Shown here: positions 1-7,805 of the stretch, in pieces
Layout of the letters: each line of letters starts with the position of its first letter
How positions within the stretch are numbered: the first letter of the stretch is position 1
Source: Alteromonas salexigens
GTDB taxonomy: Bacteria; Pseudomonadota; Gammaproteobacteria; Enterobacterales; Alteromonadaceae
Direction of reading: 5' to 3'
Assembly (NCBI RefSeq): GCF_025628895.1
Contig: NZ_JAOTJC010000002.1
Coordinates: 124,001-188,000 of the forward strand
DNA length: 64,000 nucleotides
Program-made: the position numbers and the translations under genes
The notes under the pieces: model-generated
Databases searched by the model: none
What the model was told of the DNA's origin: nothing
What the model saw: the letters and a program-made list of their open reading frames with translations, nothing else

Positions 1-87
1 CACCACGTTGTCATGTTGCTTAACATCACTCACCGGCATGCGAACCGATATCAGCATGCCGTCAATTTCAATTTCCTCAGCACCCAT
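1..87 (-). CDS. Partial unidentified protein (N-terminal 29 residues)
   Basis: An open frame runs off the left edge. It begins with ATG at 87-85, preceded on the minus strand by an AAGGAC Shine-Dalgarno-like stretch about 8 bases upstream. The visible protein begins MGAEEIEIDGMLI and is acidic, with no signal peptide. It lies downstream of plsY on the same strand, about 250 bases away. I do not recognise the family from 29 residues. The start is plausible because of the ribosome site, but the assignment as a gene is only moderate. Confidence 0.5.
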   Translation of the reverse strand, partial: MGAEEIEIDGMLISVRMPVSDVKQHDNVV

Positions 88-341
88 TAGTCTGTCCTTC
101 TGCTTTCTACTTTTCAGTATTACTGCGTACGCAGGCCGTCCGGTTTGGTTTAGCCGGACCACTTTCACAAAGCCGGACACCGGTGGACGTGGCGTCCTCT
201 TACTGCGGGTTACATGGGGACAGACCTTCGTCAGCCCTGGAATGCGGCAAAGCAGGGCTATTTCAGCTAGGGCGAAGCCGACAATACCGGGTGGGTGACC
301 AGCGTTGGCCAGCGACGGAATGCGTTATCAATGCCCGGACG
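88..341. other. Intergenic region with small inverted repeat
   Basis: No convincing gene in these 254 bases; the frames crossing it are low-complexity shadows. There is a 6-bp inverted repeat GTCCGG/CCGGAC at 138-143 and 154-159, and the AGCCGGAC arm occurs again about 20 bases further on. No T-run follows on either strand, so it does not look like an intrinsic terminator. No promoter stands out. Confidence 0.4.
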
Positions 342-944
342 TTATTCTTTGATCCGGCCTTTATGCCAGATTTTACTTTCCGTCCGTGAGAGCAGACGCA
401 CAATGTTGTCTTTATGGCGGGCAATAATCAGCACGGCCAGCATGGCCACAGGAAGCGTATAGTCGGGTTTTATAGACCAGGTAAACAGCGGAGCCAGTGA
501 GACCGCGACAATGGCACCGAGAGACGAATACCCAGATATAAACACCACAATAATCCAGGTAAATATTAATAAGCCAGCCAGGTCGAGGCCAATGGGTAAC
601 ATGGCGCCAAACGCGGTGGCCACAGCTTTGCCGCCTTTAAAGCCAAAGTAGAGCGGGAAAATGTGTCCCAGGCATGCCCCAATCGCAATGACGCCCAGAA
701 ACACAGGCTCTATGCCAAGAAAATAACTGCCGTAGACGGGCAGTGTGCCTTTAAGAATGTCACTGATTAGCACCAGGATGGCAGGGACTTTGCCACCGAT
801 ACGGAATACATTGGTCGCCCCCGGGTTACCCGAACCGGCGAGTCTGGGATCGGGTAAGCGAAATAATCTGCAAATGATAATAGCACTGGAAAGAGAGCCC
901 ACCAGGTAGGCCACTCCGGTCATCAGAATTATCAGTGCGATCAT
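342..944 (-). CDS. plsY: Glycerol-3-phosphate acyltransferase PlsY
   Basis: PlsY transfers the acyl group of acyl-phosphate to glycerol-3-phosphate, giving lysophosphatidate, the first step of phospholipid synthesis at the inner membrane. The 200-residue protein is very hydrophobic with about five membrane segments and carries the three family loops: GSLSSA near residue 17, GSGNPGATN near 37-45, and [17 protein letters not shown] near 93-109. Length matches the family. It is divergent from folB, as in many gammaproteobacteria. The charged C-terminus (residues 185-200) is cytoplasmic-looking. Identification is firm. Confidence 0.96.
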   Translation of the reverse strand: MIALIILMTGVAYLVGSLSSAIIICRLFRLPDPRLAGSGNPGATNVFRIGGKVPAILVLISDILKGTLPVYGSYFLGIEPVFLGVIAIGACLGHIFPLYFGFKGGKAVATAFGAMLPIGLDLAGLLIFTWIIVVFISGYSSLGAIVAVSLAPLFTWSIKPDYTLPVAMLAVLIIARHKDNIVRLLSRTESKIWHKGRIKE

Positions 945-1123
945 GTATTACTACCGGCGTTCAGGTTACACTGCTGCCACACTACTAAAATCCGCGGGTC
1001 TGCGCCATACGGGGGCAAAAAATTCCGCGCTGGTAAGACGACCGGGTATCGCCCTTGCATAAGGGGGATAACAGGAAACGCTCGGCGGCAGACTCACAAC
1101 CCTGATTTGAGACGGTACAGGTA

Positions 1124-1480
1124 ATGGAAAAGATTACGATAACGGGTTTACGCGTAGATACTCTGATTGGCGTGTATGACTGGGAACGTGAGCAACTCAC
1201 TACTCTCAAGTTGGATATTACCCTCACAGCCAGCCTTATCAGTGCAATGACCTCTGATGACGTAAACGATACCATCGACTATGCGGCGCTGGCTGAACAC
1301 GTGCAAAAAGAAGCGAAGAACTGTCAGTACGAACTGTTAGAGGCGTTTGGCCATCACATAATGAACAGCATCCTGCGCACATTCCCTAGCCAACATGTGG
1401 CGCTGGGTATCTGCAAGCCGGGGATCCTTGCTGACGCAGACTCGGTTACTGTGTGGATGGAAAGATCGGCAGCGGAATGA
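1124..1480 (+). CDS. folB: Dihydroneopterin aldolase FolB
   Basis: Folate pathway enzyme that cleaves dihydroneopterin to 6-hydroxymethyl-dihydropterin and glycolaldehyde. The 118-residue protein shows the conserved N-terminal GVYDWERE segment (residues 17-24), the DTIDYAALAE segment and the KPGILADADSVTV C-terminal strand typical of FolB. Its stop codon overlaps the start of folK in an ATGA arrangement, so the two successive steps of folate synthesis are translationally coupled. The 179 bases between plsY and this gene must hold both divergent promoters, but I see no clear hexamer pair. Confidence 0.95.
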   Translation: MEKITITGLRVDTLIGVYDWEREQLTTLKLDITLTASLISAMTSDDVNDTIDYAALAEHVQKEAKNCQYELLEAFGHHIMNSILRTFPSQHVALGICKPGILADADSVTVWMERSAAE

Positions 1481-1974
1481 AGCAGCATCGCATTTTAATC
1501 AGTGTGGGTTCTAACATTGAACGCACGTATCATACTCGCCAGTCCCGCATTGCCTTAGCGCATTACTTTGACAACCTGGTGTGTTCCCGGGTGTATGAAA
1601 GCCAGGCGGTGGGATTTGATGGTAAGCCCTTTTATAACCTGGTAGTACAGGCCGATACCAGCAAGTCCATTGAGGAAGTGTGCGCTATCCTGAAGCAAAT
1701 TGAGGTGGACAATGGCCGTGTCCATAGTCAGAAGAAATTCTGCTCACGGACGCTGGATTTGGATCTGTTAACTTACGATGACGTAGTTACCACGCAGCCT
1801 GTGGTGCTGCCCAGAGAAGAAATCCTGTATAACGCGTTTGTACTGCAGCCTTTGGCTGAACTGGTTCCTGCCGGGTTACACCCCGTCACAAACGAAAGCT
1901 ACGCCGCCCTCTGGCAAAATTTTGATAAATCATCCCAGGCACTGCATCCCATTGCCTTCGAATGGAGTTCGTAA
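1477..1974 (+). CDS. folK: 2-amino-4-hydroxy-6-hydroxymethyldihydropteridine diphosphokinase FolK
   Basis: FolK moves pyrophosphate from ATP to hydroxymethyl-dihydropterin, the step after FolB. I take the ATG at 1477, overlapping the folB stop, which gives 165 residues beginning MKQHRILISVGSNIE; an upstream in-frame ATG at 1453 lies inside folB and is unlikely. The SVGSN start and the signature SRTLDLDLLTYDD (about residues 87-99) identify the family. At 165 residues it is close to the usual length. uppP follows 6 bases after the stop, so folB-folK-uppP is probably one operon. Confidence 0.95.
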   Translation: MKQHRILISVGSNIERTYHTRQSRIALAHYFDNLVCSRVYESQAVGFDGKPFYNLVVQADTSKSIEEVCAILKQIEVDNGRVHSQKKFCSRTLDLDLLTYDDVVTTQPVVLPREEILYNAFVLQPLAELVPAGLHPVTNESYAALWQNFDKSSQALHPIAFEWSS

Positions 1975-1980
1975 ATCCCC

Positions 1981-2781
1981 ATGACACTATTTGAAATTAT
2001 TATTCTGGCCATTATTCAGGGAATTACCGAGTTTTTGCCCATCAGCAGTTCCGGGCATTTATTGTTGCCCGCCGTATTACTGGGCTGGGAAAATCAAGGG
2101 CTGGCCTTTGATGTGGCTGTGCATGTCGGCAGCCTGTTGGCCGTGATGATTTATTTTCGCAATGAAATTGCCTCGATGACGGTCGCCTGGTGTACGCAAG
2201 GTTTTTCCAGGCAACAATCCACAGACAGTAAGTTAGCCTGGTGGGTGATACTGGCAACTATACCGGCTGTGATTATTGGCTTTTTACTCAAGGACTGGAT
2301 AGAACTGAACGCCAGAACGGCGTTGGTGATTGCCTGTACTACCATACTGTTCGGCCTGTTACTCTGGTATGCGGATGCCACCGCAAAACGCAATCAGTCG
2401 TTGACGTCACTGAGCTGGAAGCAAGCATTGATGATTGGCCTGGCACAGGTACTGGCCCTTATTCCCGGCACCTCGCGTTCCGGGATCACCATGACGGCGG
2501 GACTCATGCTTGGGCTTGACCGGGAAAGTGCTGCGCGTTTTTCGTTTTTGTTATCTATCCCCGTTATTCTCGGAGCCGGCACGCTGGCTACCATTGACCT
2601 TATTGCAGAGGGGCAACAGGTTGACTGGGCAGCGCTGTTCTACGGTGCGGCATTCTCGTTCGTCAGTGCGTATTTGTGCATCTACCTGTTTCTCAGCTGG
2701 ATAGCCCGCATCGGCATGCTACCTTTTGTAATCTATCGCCTTGTATTGGGTGTAATATTACTGGGCATCGTGTTCATGTAA
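1981..2781 (+). CDS. uppP: Undecaprenyl-diphosphatase UppP (BacA)
   Basis: Integral inner-membrane phosphatase that recycles undecaprenyl pyrophosphate to the carrier lipid for peptidoglycan and polysaccharide synthesis; over-production gives bacitracin resistance. The 266-residue protein has about eight membrane segments. Both family motifs are present: [16 protein letters not shown] (residues 15-30, with the catalytic Glu) and [14 protein letters not shown] (about 162-175, with the essential Ser and Arg). Last gene of the folB-folK-uppP operon. Confidence 0.97.
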   Translation: MTLFEIIILAIIQGITEFLPISSSGHLLLPAVLLGWENQGLAFDVAVHVGSLLAVMIYFRNEIASMTVAWCTQGFSRQQSTDSKLAWWVILATIPAVIIGFLLKDWIELNARTALVIACTTILFGLLLWYADATAKRNQSLTSLSWKQALMIGLAQVLALIPGTSRSGITMTAGLMLGLDRESAARFSFLLSIPVILGAGTLATIDLIAEGQQVDWAALFYGAAFSFVSAYLCIYLFLSWIARIGMLPFVIYRLVLGVILLGIVFM

Positions 2782-2884
2782 TTAGCCGCTATGGCATTTG
2801 GCTGAGTGATTGCCACAGCGTCGTACAGCCCCGGTGAGCGCCGCCGCAAAGGCTAATAGCATTTTATAAAAAGGACTAACATCA

Positions 2885-3253
2885 ATGTCAGACACTATTT
2901 TTACTAAAATTATTAACCGCGAAATCCCCGCGGATATTCTGTATGAAGACGATCAGGCGTTGGCGTTTAAAGATATCAATGCACAGGCGCCCATCCACTT
3001 TCTGGTCATTCCCAAAAAGCCCATTGCAACCCTTAACGATATGAGCGAGGACGACCGGGAACTGGTCGGGCACCTATCTTATATTGCCGCCAAACTGGCA
3101 GACGAGATGGGATTTGCCCATGAAGGCTATCGGACCGTGATGAACTGTAATGAATTTGGCGGGCAATCGGTTTACCACATCCATTTACATGTGCTGGCAG
3201 GTAAACTACTGGGGTGGCCGCCGTTTACCGATAAGCCGAAGACGCTGGAATAA
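2885..3253 (+). CDS. hinT: HIT-family purine nucleoside phosphoramidase (HinT-like)
   Basis: Small cytoplasmic histidine-triad hydrolase that cleaves phosphoramidates and aminoacyl adenylates. The 122-residue protein begins SDTIFTKIINREIPADILYED, a classic HinT N-terminus, and has the HIT motif YHIHLHVLAGK at residues 99-109 with three spaced histidines. Length matches the bacterial HinT family. A purine-rich AAGGACTAAC ribosome site precedes ATG 2885. It is 103 bases from uppP, so it probably has its own promoter. Confidence 0.93.
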   Translation: MSDTIFTKIINREIPADILYEDDQALAFKDINAQAPIHFLVIPKKPIATLNDMSEDDRELVGHLSYIAAKLADEMGFAHEGYRTVMNCNEFGGQSVYHIHLHVLAGKLLGWPPFTDKPKTLE

Positions 3254-3275
3254 CCGCGGGTATCGACCAATAACG

Positions 3276-3623
3276 CTAGTGGGTGGCGAGTCGCGCCGCC
3301 CAGTTGCCCTGATGTTGGCGCTCGCAGTCAACTTCGTTGTCAAACAACACGTGGCGTTCCGGATGATGCAGTGAGACGCCGGCATCACCCAGTGCCTGCT
3401 GAATACGCTTAACGATGGCGGTATATTGAGTGCTGCGTGCGTCCTGCATTGTCTGCGGTGTGGTAAATATGAGTGTCACCATCAACGAGTCGGGAAAGTG
3501 CCGATAATCCACCGTGTGGGTTAACCACTCAAAGCCAGGCAACGCTTCCAGCCATTCCTCACACGCCCGGGTCAGTGAACTGACAATCGCCCGCTCCTGT
3601 TTTTTATCCTGTTTGCGCATCAT
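3276..3623 (-). CDS. Conserved small protein of unknown function (sometimes labelled Fis-like)
   Basis: I take the tandem ATGs at 3623/3620, giving about 115 residues beginning (M)MRKQDKKQERAIVSSLTRA. The longer frame to 3776 would add a poorly conserved-looking stretch and is not favoured. It is soluble and charged, with no signal peptide. Similar proteins in Alteromonadales are, as I recall, often annotated as Fis-family regulators, but I cannot see a Fis helix-turn-helix at the C-terminus, which is rich in His, Arg and Asn. It converges with the HIT gene, with 22 bases between the stops. Function unknown. Confidence 0.7.
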   Translation of the reverse strand: MMRKQDKKQERAIVSSLTRACEEWLEALPGFEWLTHTVDYRHFPDSLMVTLIFTTPQTMQDARSTQYTAIVKRIQQALGDAGVSLHHPERHVLFDNEVDCERQHQGNWAARLATH

Positions 3624-3899
3624 ACCACCACATGAAAAGTCGGACGGGTAGCTTAGTGGTTGTGGGCAGTGCTGTAAACTGCGTGATTTTTCACTTCCGG
3701 CGTGTGGGCGTAGACGTGCATGCGCGATAACAAGGCCTTGCAGCATCAAAGAAGCCATGGCGTTGTGGTGGTCCACACCCCGTAAGATAAAAGGTAAGTG
3801 GCGCGTATATCAGAGTAGGGAGACGGTATATATGGGCGCCTTGTCGGTAAGCACAAAAAAGCCCGGTATCTCCCGGGCTCTTTTCAACAGAAGGCCAGC
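3624..3899. other. Intergenic region upstream of the small conserved gene
   Basis: These 276 bases separate two minus-strand genes. They hold the terminator of the metallopeptidase gene (described separately at 3855-3884) and presumably the promoter of the gene ending at 3276. The overlapping frames on both strands show no recognisable protein. No clear -35/-10 pair was found. Confidence 0.4.
3855..3884 (-). terminator. Intrinsic terminator of the M49 peptidase gene
   Basis: GCCCGG at 3861-3866 pairs with CCGGGC at 3873-3878. The hairpin is flanked by six A (3855-3860) on one side and CTCTTTT on the other, so it can work in both directions. It lies just past the stop of the minus-strand gene that ends at 3900, and the run of T falls on the correct side for that gene. 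Confidence 0.85.
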
Positions 3900-5582
3900 T
3901 TACAGGCCAAGCACATCCTTACCCTGTTCGAAGTGGATGTCCACAGGGATATTGGCTGCCTCAAGCTTGGCTAAATCCGACGCCAGTACGGGCTTGATAA
4001 CGCCCATTGATTCGACCAGCTCAACCACACCGTCGTAGTTGCCGTCGCCCTGAAGGGTCAGAATAAGTTCGGACAGGGCAGCCACTGCTGCGCCCATTTT
4101 TTCCATATTTACCCGATACAGTCCTTCGTCTGTTTTTTCAAACGCGCCTTCCTGAGCAAAGAAATTAAAGCGGATCATATTCGCTTTGCCGTGCGCACTG
4201 GAGGCCCCGAAGCGCACTGAACGGAAAATGCCTGCCATAAAGGTCACATAGTAATCTTCCAGTTCGCCTTCGGTGATCACGCCTTTATCTAACAGGCTCT
4301 GCACCATGTACAGGCCAAGGATATCGGCCTTGCCTTCCTCCAGTGCCGACGCGTGTTCTTTCAGTGCCGCACGCACCGTGCCTTTGCCGTCGAGAGTGTT
4401 TTTGACACCCAGACCATGGGCAACCTCATGAAACATGGTGTTGGCGAAAAACGCGTTGAAAGTGATATGGTCACGCTGCTCCGGCACAATCAGCTCATCG
4501 GCAATCGGTAACAGGATATTGTCGAACTTGGCGCGCATCGCGTTTTTCAGCTGTAAACGGCGCGTGCCTTTTTCCAGCTGCACGCGCTCATCGTTTGGCA
4601 GGTTGATAGCAATCGTTTTACTGCCGGCGTTGGAGTGGCCCGCGTAATACACCACATCGTAAGCGTTCAGGTCGGCATCAGAGCCCGGCATTTCAGCTTT
4701 GTAAGGCTCATCCACCGGCAGACCACGTTGTAACTCGGGCAAATGTTCTGCGTATTTCGCCAGCTTTTCACTCCATGCCATGTCTTTGATGAGCACATAC
4801 GATTCGAACGCTGCGCGGTAGCCAAACAGTTGGTCTTCATAGGTTTCGATAGGCCCAATCACCACCTCTACCGGGTTTGACTTCATGTCCATCCAGGCCA
4901 TATCTGACGCCAAGTAGTTGTTAGACAGGAAGGCATCGGCACGTAGGTTGAGGTAATTTGCAAACGCCTCATCTTCCGCCAGTTTTGCCGCTTCTCTCAG
5001 CAGACTGGCGGCTTTGGTTAACTCTTCGTGGTAGGCTTCTGAATAGGGGATGGTAATGAGCTGACCTGTTTTATCCCGGCGTACCAGCGAATAAAGCCCG
5101 TCCTTATTTTCCAGTGACGCGGTCATGAGCTCTTCTTTACTCATGTCATGAGGATAGAACTCAGCACCGGCTGGCTTGCCGTTATACCCCGGCAGAAACG
5201 GCTCGTCGCCGTTCAGGCGATCCCACGGCCCGTAATTGATGCGGGCGAAGTGCCGTACGTCCTCGTCCTTTATACGTGACAGAAATGTTTGCTTGTCCTC
5301 GAAAAAAGCCTGTTTCCAGAACAGGTCATCCATAATTTTTGATGCATCAATAAGAGTACTGACCATGGCTTGTTGATCGTCACTAAGGTGAGATAAGTCT
5401 GCTGTCAGTGTCACTGGGTGATAAATATCCAGACGGCTTTCGTCAACCAGCAGTTGCTCATTGGCTCCCACCGGTTGCTCGGGCTGAGGTGTTTTGGGTG
5501 TTACGGTTTCCGGCGCTTCGTTACAGCCGGTTAACAGCAACAACGAGGCCGACAGGGCGAGGCTTAACTTTGATAATGTCAT
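3900..5582 (-). CDS. Lipoprotein metallopeptidase of the dipeptidyl-peptidase III (M49) type
   Basis: About 560 residues from ATG 5582, preceded by AGAGAG. The N-terminus MTLSKLSLALSASLLLLTGC is a lipoprotein signal with lipobox LTGC, so the mature protein is probably anchored to a membrane. Around residue 395 is HEVAHGLG, and about 45 residues later EEGKADILG, giving the HExxH plus downstream Glu zinc site of an M49-like peptidase; canonical DPP III has the expanded HELLGH. This shorter-motif group is annotated as dipeptidyl-peptidase 3 family or Zn-dependent hydrolase. Monocistronic, with its own terminator. Substrate unknown. Confidence 0.85.
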   Translation of the reverse strand: MTLSKLSLALSASLLLLTGCNEAPETVTPKTPQPEQPVGANEQLLVDESRLDIYHPVTLTADLSHLSDDQQAMVSTLIDASKIMDDLFWKQAFFEDKQTFLSRIKDEDVRHFARINYGPWDRLNGDEPFLPGYNGKPAGAEFYPHDMSKEELMTASLENKDGLYSLVRRDKTGQLITIPYSEAYHEELTKAASLLREAAKLAEDEAFANYLNLRADAFLSNNYLASDMAWMDMKSNPVEVVIGPIETYEDQLFGYRAAFESYVLIKDMAWSEKLAKYAEHLPELQRGLPVDEPYKAEMPGSDADLNAYDVVYYAGHSNAGSKTIAINLPNDERVQLEKGTRRLQLKNAMRAKFDNILLPIADELIVPEQRDHITFNAFFANTMFHEVAHGLGVKNTLDGKGTVRAALKEHASALEEGKADILGLYMVQSLLDKGVITEGELEDYYVTFMAGIFRSVRFGASSAHGKANMIRFNFFAQEGAFEKTDEGLYRVNMEKMGAAVAALSELILTLQGDGNYDGVVELVESMGVIKPVLASDLAKLEAANIPVDIHFEQGKDVLGL

Positions 5583-5913
5583 ACTATGTTCTCTCTGTAA
5601 TCGACACTGCCGGTCAGGTGAACACACTCACACCTGCATATGACAGCAATACTAGACTTTTGGATAGCATAACGAAGGTGGAGACAAAGCGCTACAGCGA
5701 CTATCTTGATTACAGAGAACGCAGATGGTCGAAAAAACGATGCTTTTCAGTGCATGGTTATCGAATCATGATATATTTTTATAAAACATGCTGCTGCGAC
5801 CTGGCTTCTCATAACTGTCAGTCAAGGATTGTGATGACAGCAGGTACGCATAATCAATCCGGCATGGCTTCGCTCAATGGCCGCTATGCTGAGAACTTCA
5901 AAAAGGTAGGTAT
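5583..5913. other. Divergent intergenic region with CTGTCA/TGACAG inverted repeat
   Basis: These 331 bases lie between two divergently transcribed genes and must contain both promoters. A 6-bp inverted repeat CTGTCA (5815-5820) and TGACAG (5835-5840) sits about 75 bases before the HDOD gene and could be an operator. An AT-rich stretch (ATGATATATTTTTATAAAA) precedes it at about 5768-5786. Frames across this region show no recognisable protein. Confidence 0.45.
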
Positions 5914-6750
5914 ATGTCAACGCAAAATGCGCTTCTGACCATTCTGGTTGAAAAAATCAACAATGACACATTGGTATTGCCCACACTGCCGGCAATTGCC
6001 CTGAAAGTGAGAAAGGCGGCGGATGATCCTGACATTAACTTAAACGCGATGGGCGATGTGATTGGTCAGGATCCATCACTCACCGCGCGGATGATAAAAA
6101 TTGCCAATAGCGCCTATATGGGCCGGTCGGTAAAAGTCAATTCAATTGGCCAGGCCGTCACGCGTATTGGCTTGCGCCAGATTAAAAATATTTCCACAGC
6201 CCTGGCCATGGAGCAGCTGTTCGTTTCTAAGAACGAGGTAGTGGGTAAATATATGCAGCGTGAATGGGCTAACACAGTCAATGTGGTAGCAAACTCAATG
6301 GCTGCCCTGCAACTGTATATTACGCGCACTAAAAAGCGTGAGCTCAATATGGATACCATGACCTTAGCGGCACTGGTTCATAATATCGGTGTACTGCCCA
6401 TTTTAACCGAAGCAGAGCGTCATGAAGAAGTCTTTGCCAACCCTACATTCCTGGAAGTCGCTATTGATAAAATGGCAGGGCCAATTGGTGGTCGGATTAT
6501 GCGGGAATGGGCGTTTGGTGATGAGCTGGTAAATATCGCAGAGCACTGGCGTGACCTGGGTGTGATCCCGGACAACCTTTCTTACATTGACTTTGTAAGG
6601 GTAGGGGCGGCATTAGCCGGCAAAATGGACAGCCAAAAGGATGCCGTATTCAACCTCGCTGTTCAGCGCGGTGTCATTGAAGATGTCAGCTCGCTTACGT
6701 CTGATGAGTTTGTCGAAATGCGCGAGGCGGCAAAACAAATATTCGCCTGA
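5914..6750 (+). CDS. HDOD-domain signalling protein
   Basis: 278-residue cytoplasmic protein made almost wholly of one HDOD domain (about residues 15-215). Visible features are LPTLPAIALKVRKAADDPDINL, IGQDPSLTARMIKIANSAY and RIGLRQIKNISTALAM, which are standard HDOD signatures, followed by LAALVHNIGVLPIL where true HD phosphohydrolases have metal-binding HD pairs. HDOD proteins lack the metal site and act as regulatory scaffolds in signalling; the partner here is unknown. Ribosome site AAAGGTAGGT precedes ATG 5914. Monocistronic, convergent with rdgC. Confidence 0.9.
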   Translation: MSTQNALLTILVEKINNDTLVLPTLPAIALKVRKAADDPDINLNAMGDVIGQDPSLTARMIKIANSAYMGRSVKVNSIGQAVTRIGLRQIKNISTALAMEQLFVSKNEVVGKYMQREWANTVNVVANSMAALQLYITRTKKRELNMDTMTLAALVHNIGVLPILTEAERHEEVFANPTFLEVAIDKMAGPIGGRIMREWAFGDELVNIAEHWRDLGVIPDNLSYIDFVRVGAALAGKMDSQKDAVFNLAVQRGVIEDVSSLTSDEFVEMREAAKQIFA

Positions 6751-6761
6751 TCTGGTGTCTG

Positions 6762-6785
6762 CACGCAGCGGTAAACCGCTGCGTG
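6762..6785 (+). terminator. Hairpin between convergent HDOD gene and rdgC
   Basis: CACGCAGCGG (6762-6771) pairs with CCGCTGCGTG (6776-6785), a 10-bp perfect stem with a 4-base loop. It is followed on the plus strand by a T-rich stretch ending TTTATTCTTT. The position just after the HDOD stop fits a terminator for that gene. Confidence 0.7.
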
Positions 6786-6797
6786 TGACTATACTCT

Positions 6798-7703
6798 TTA
6801 TTCTTTGTTCAGCGTCAGGGCGTCGCGGACAAAGTCCAGGAAGGTGCTGAGTTCCGCTGACATCAGCGCGAATTCAGCATCAAGACGGGCTTCTACCTGA
6901 TCTTTAGGAATGTCGCCGGTCTCTTCTTTAATGCGGTCAGTAAACTTAATGCGCTTGAAAGAGCCATCTTCCGCAATAACCGCTGTTAACGTTTCCTGAT
7001 ACTCGAAGCTGACTTTCTGTACCAACTTGCCAGCATCCAGGTGCAGTTTAATTTCATCACTGTCCAGCGGCTGATTCTTAACGCGCACCACACTTTCTAA
7101 ATCATCAGTGGATTTTAACTCGGCTTCTTCGGTGAGGGTAATACCGTCCGGCGCACCGTCGGTCACCCAGTGCGTCAGCTCACTCTGCAGGCTGTGGCGG
7201 GCCATGGGCACCACCGGCAGCGAACCGATAGCTTTGCGCACCAATGCCAGCCAGCCTTCAGCTTTACCATCTGCAGAGGCATCCACGACCACTAATTTTT
7301 CAGGGATTGAAATGAAGCCGTGAATATAACTGTTTTTGGTAAATGCCTGAGGCAGCAAACGGGTGGTGATTTCCTGTTTTAAGTCAGACTGCTGCTTTTT
7401 ACCCACCGGAGAACCCGTTTCCACTTCAATCTGGGCAACTTTTTCAGCCAGTTCGGCGTTGATAACCGCGGCAGGTAAAATCTTTTCCTGCTTTTTCACT
7501 GTGATCCAGTAACGTTCCTGGACTTTGTGGAACATGGCGCCGTCTTTTCCGGCTTGCGAGAAAGGTGAAGCGAAGCCCATGGTAGCAGTGTCATGGCTGC
7601 CGCAGGGGCGAAAGGCATTCTCCTGCAGCATAGTCTGCAGGTCGTCATCGTCCAGGGAAAGGGGCTGGGTCAGCTGATACGCTTTTACGTTTTTAAACCA
7701 CAT
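6798..7703 (-). CDS. rdgC: Recombination-associated protein RdgC
   Basis: RdgC is a nucleoid-associated, ring-forming DNA-binding protein that restrains RecA and recombination. I choose the ATG at 7703 (MWFKNVKAYQL), which gives 301 residues, almost identical to the E. coli length; the frame continues upstream but with no family similarity. Recognisable segments include ENAFRPCGSHDTATMGF (residues 29-45), HGFISIPEKLVVVDASADGKAEGWLALVR and VTDGAPDGITLTEEAEL. A second gene in the same direction, the sensor kinase, lies 102 bases upstream. Confidence 0.96.
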   Translation of the reverse strand: MWFKNVKAYQLTQPLSLDDDDLQTMLQENAFRPCGSHDTATMGFASPFSQAGKDGAMFHKVQERYWITVKKQEKILPAAVINAELAEKVAQIEVETGSPVGKKQQSDLKQEITTRLLPQAFTKNSYIHGFISIPEKLVVVDASADGKAEGWLALVRKAIGSLPVVPMARHSLQSELTHWVTDGAPDGITLTEEAELKSTDDLESVVRVKNQPLDSDEIKLHLDAGKLVQKVSFEYQETLTAVIAEDGSFKRIKFTDRIKEETGDIPKDQVEARLDAEFALMSAELSTFLDFVRDALTLNKE

Positions 7704-7805
7704 TGGATTGCGTCTTGTTGCTAAGAAAAGGCCGGCAAGCGTACCAATCGACGCGTGCCTGCGCAATCAGGAAAAGGGATATTTTTGGTGAGCAGACAGC
7801 GGTTG

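Noticed and set aside
5408-5938. Plus-strand frame of 176 codons over the peptidase gene start
   Set aside because: Mostly antisense to the peptidase N-terminus and the promoter region; no family or ribosome site.
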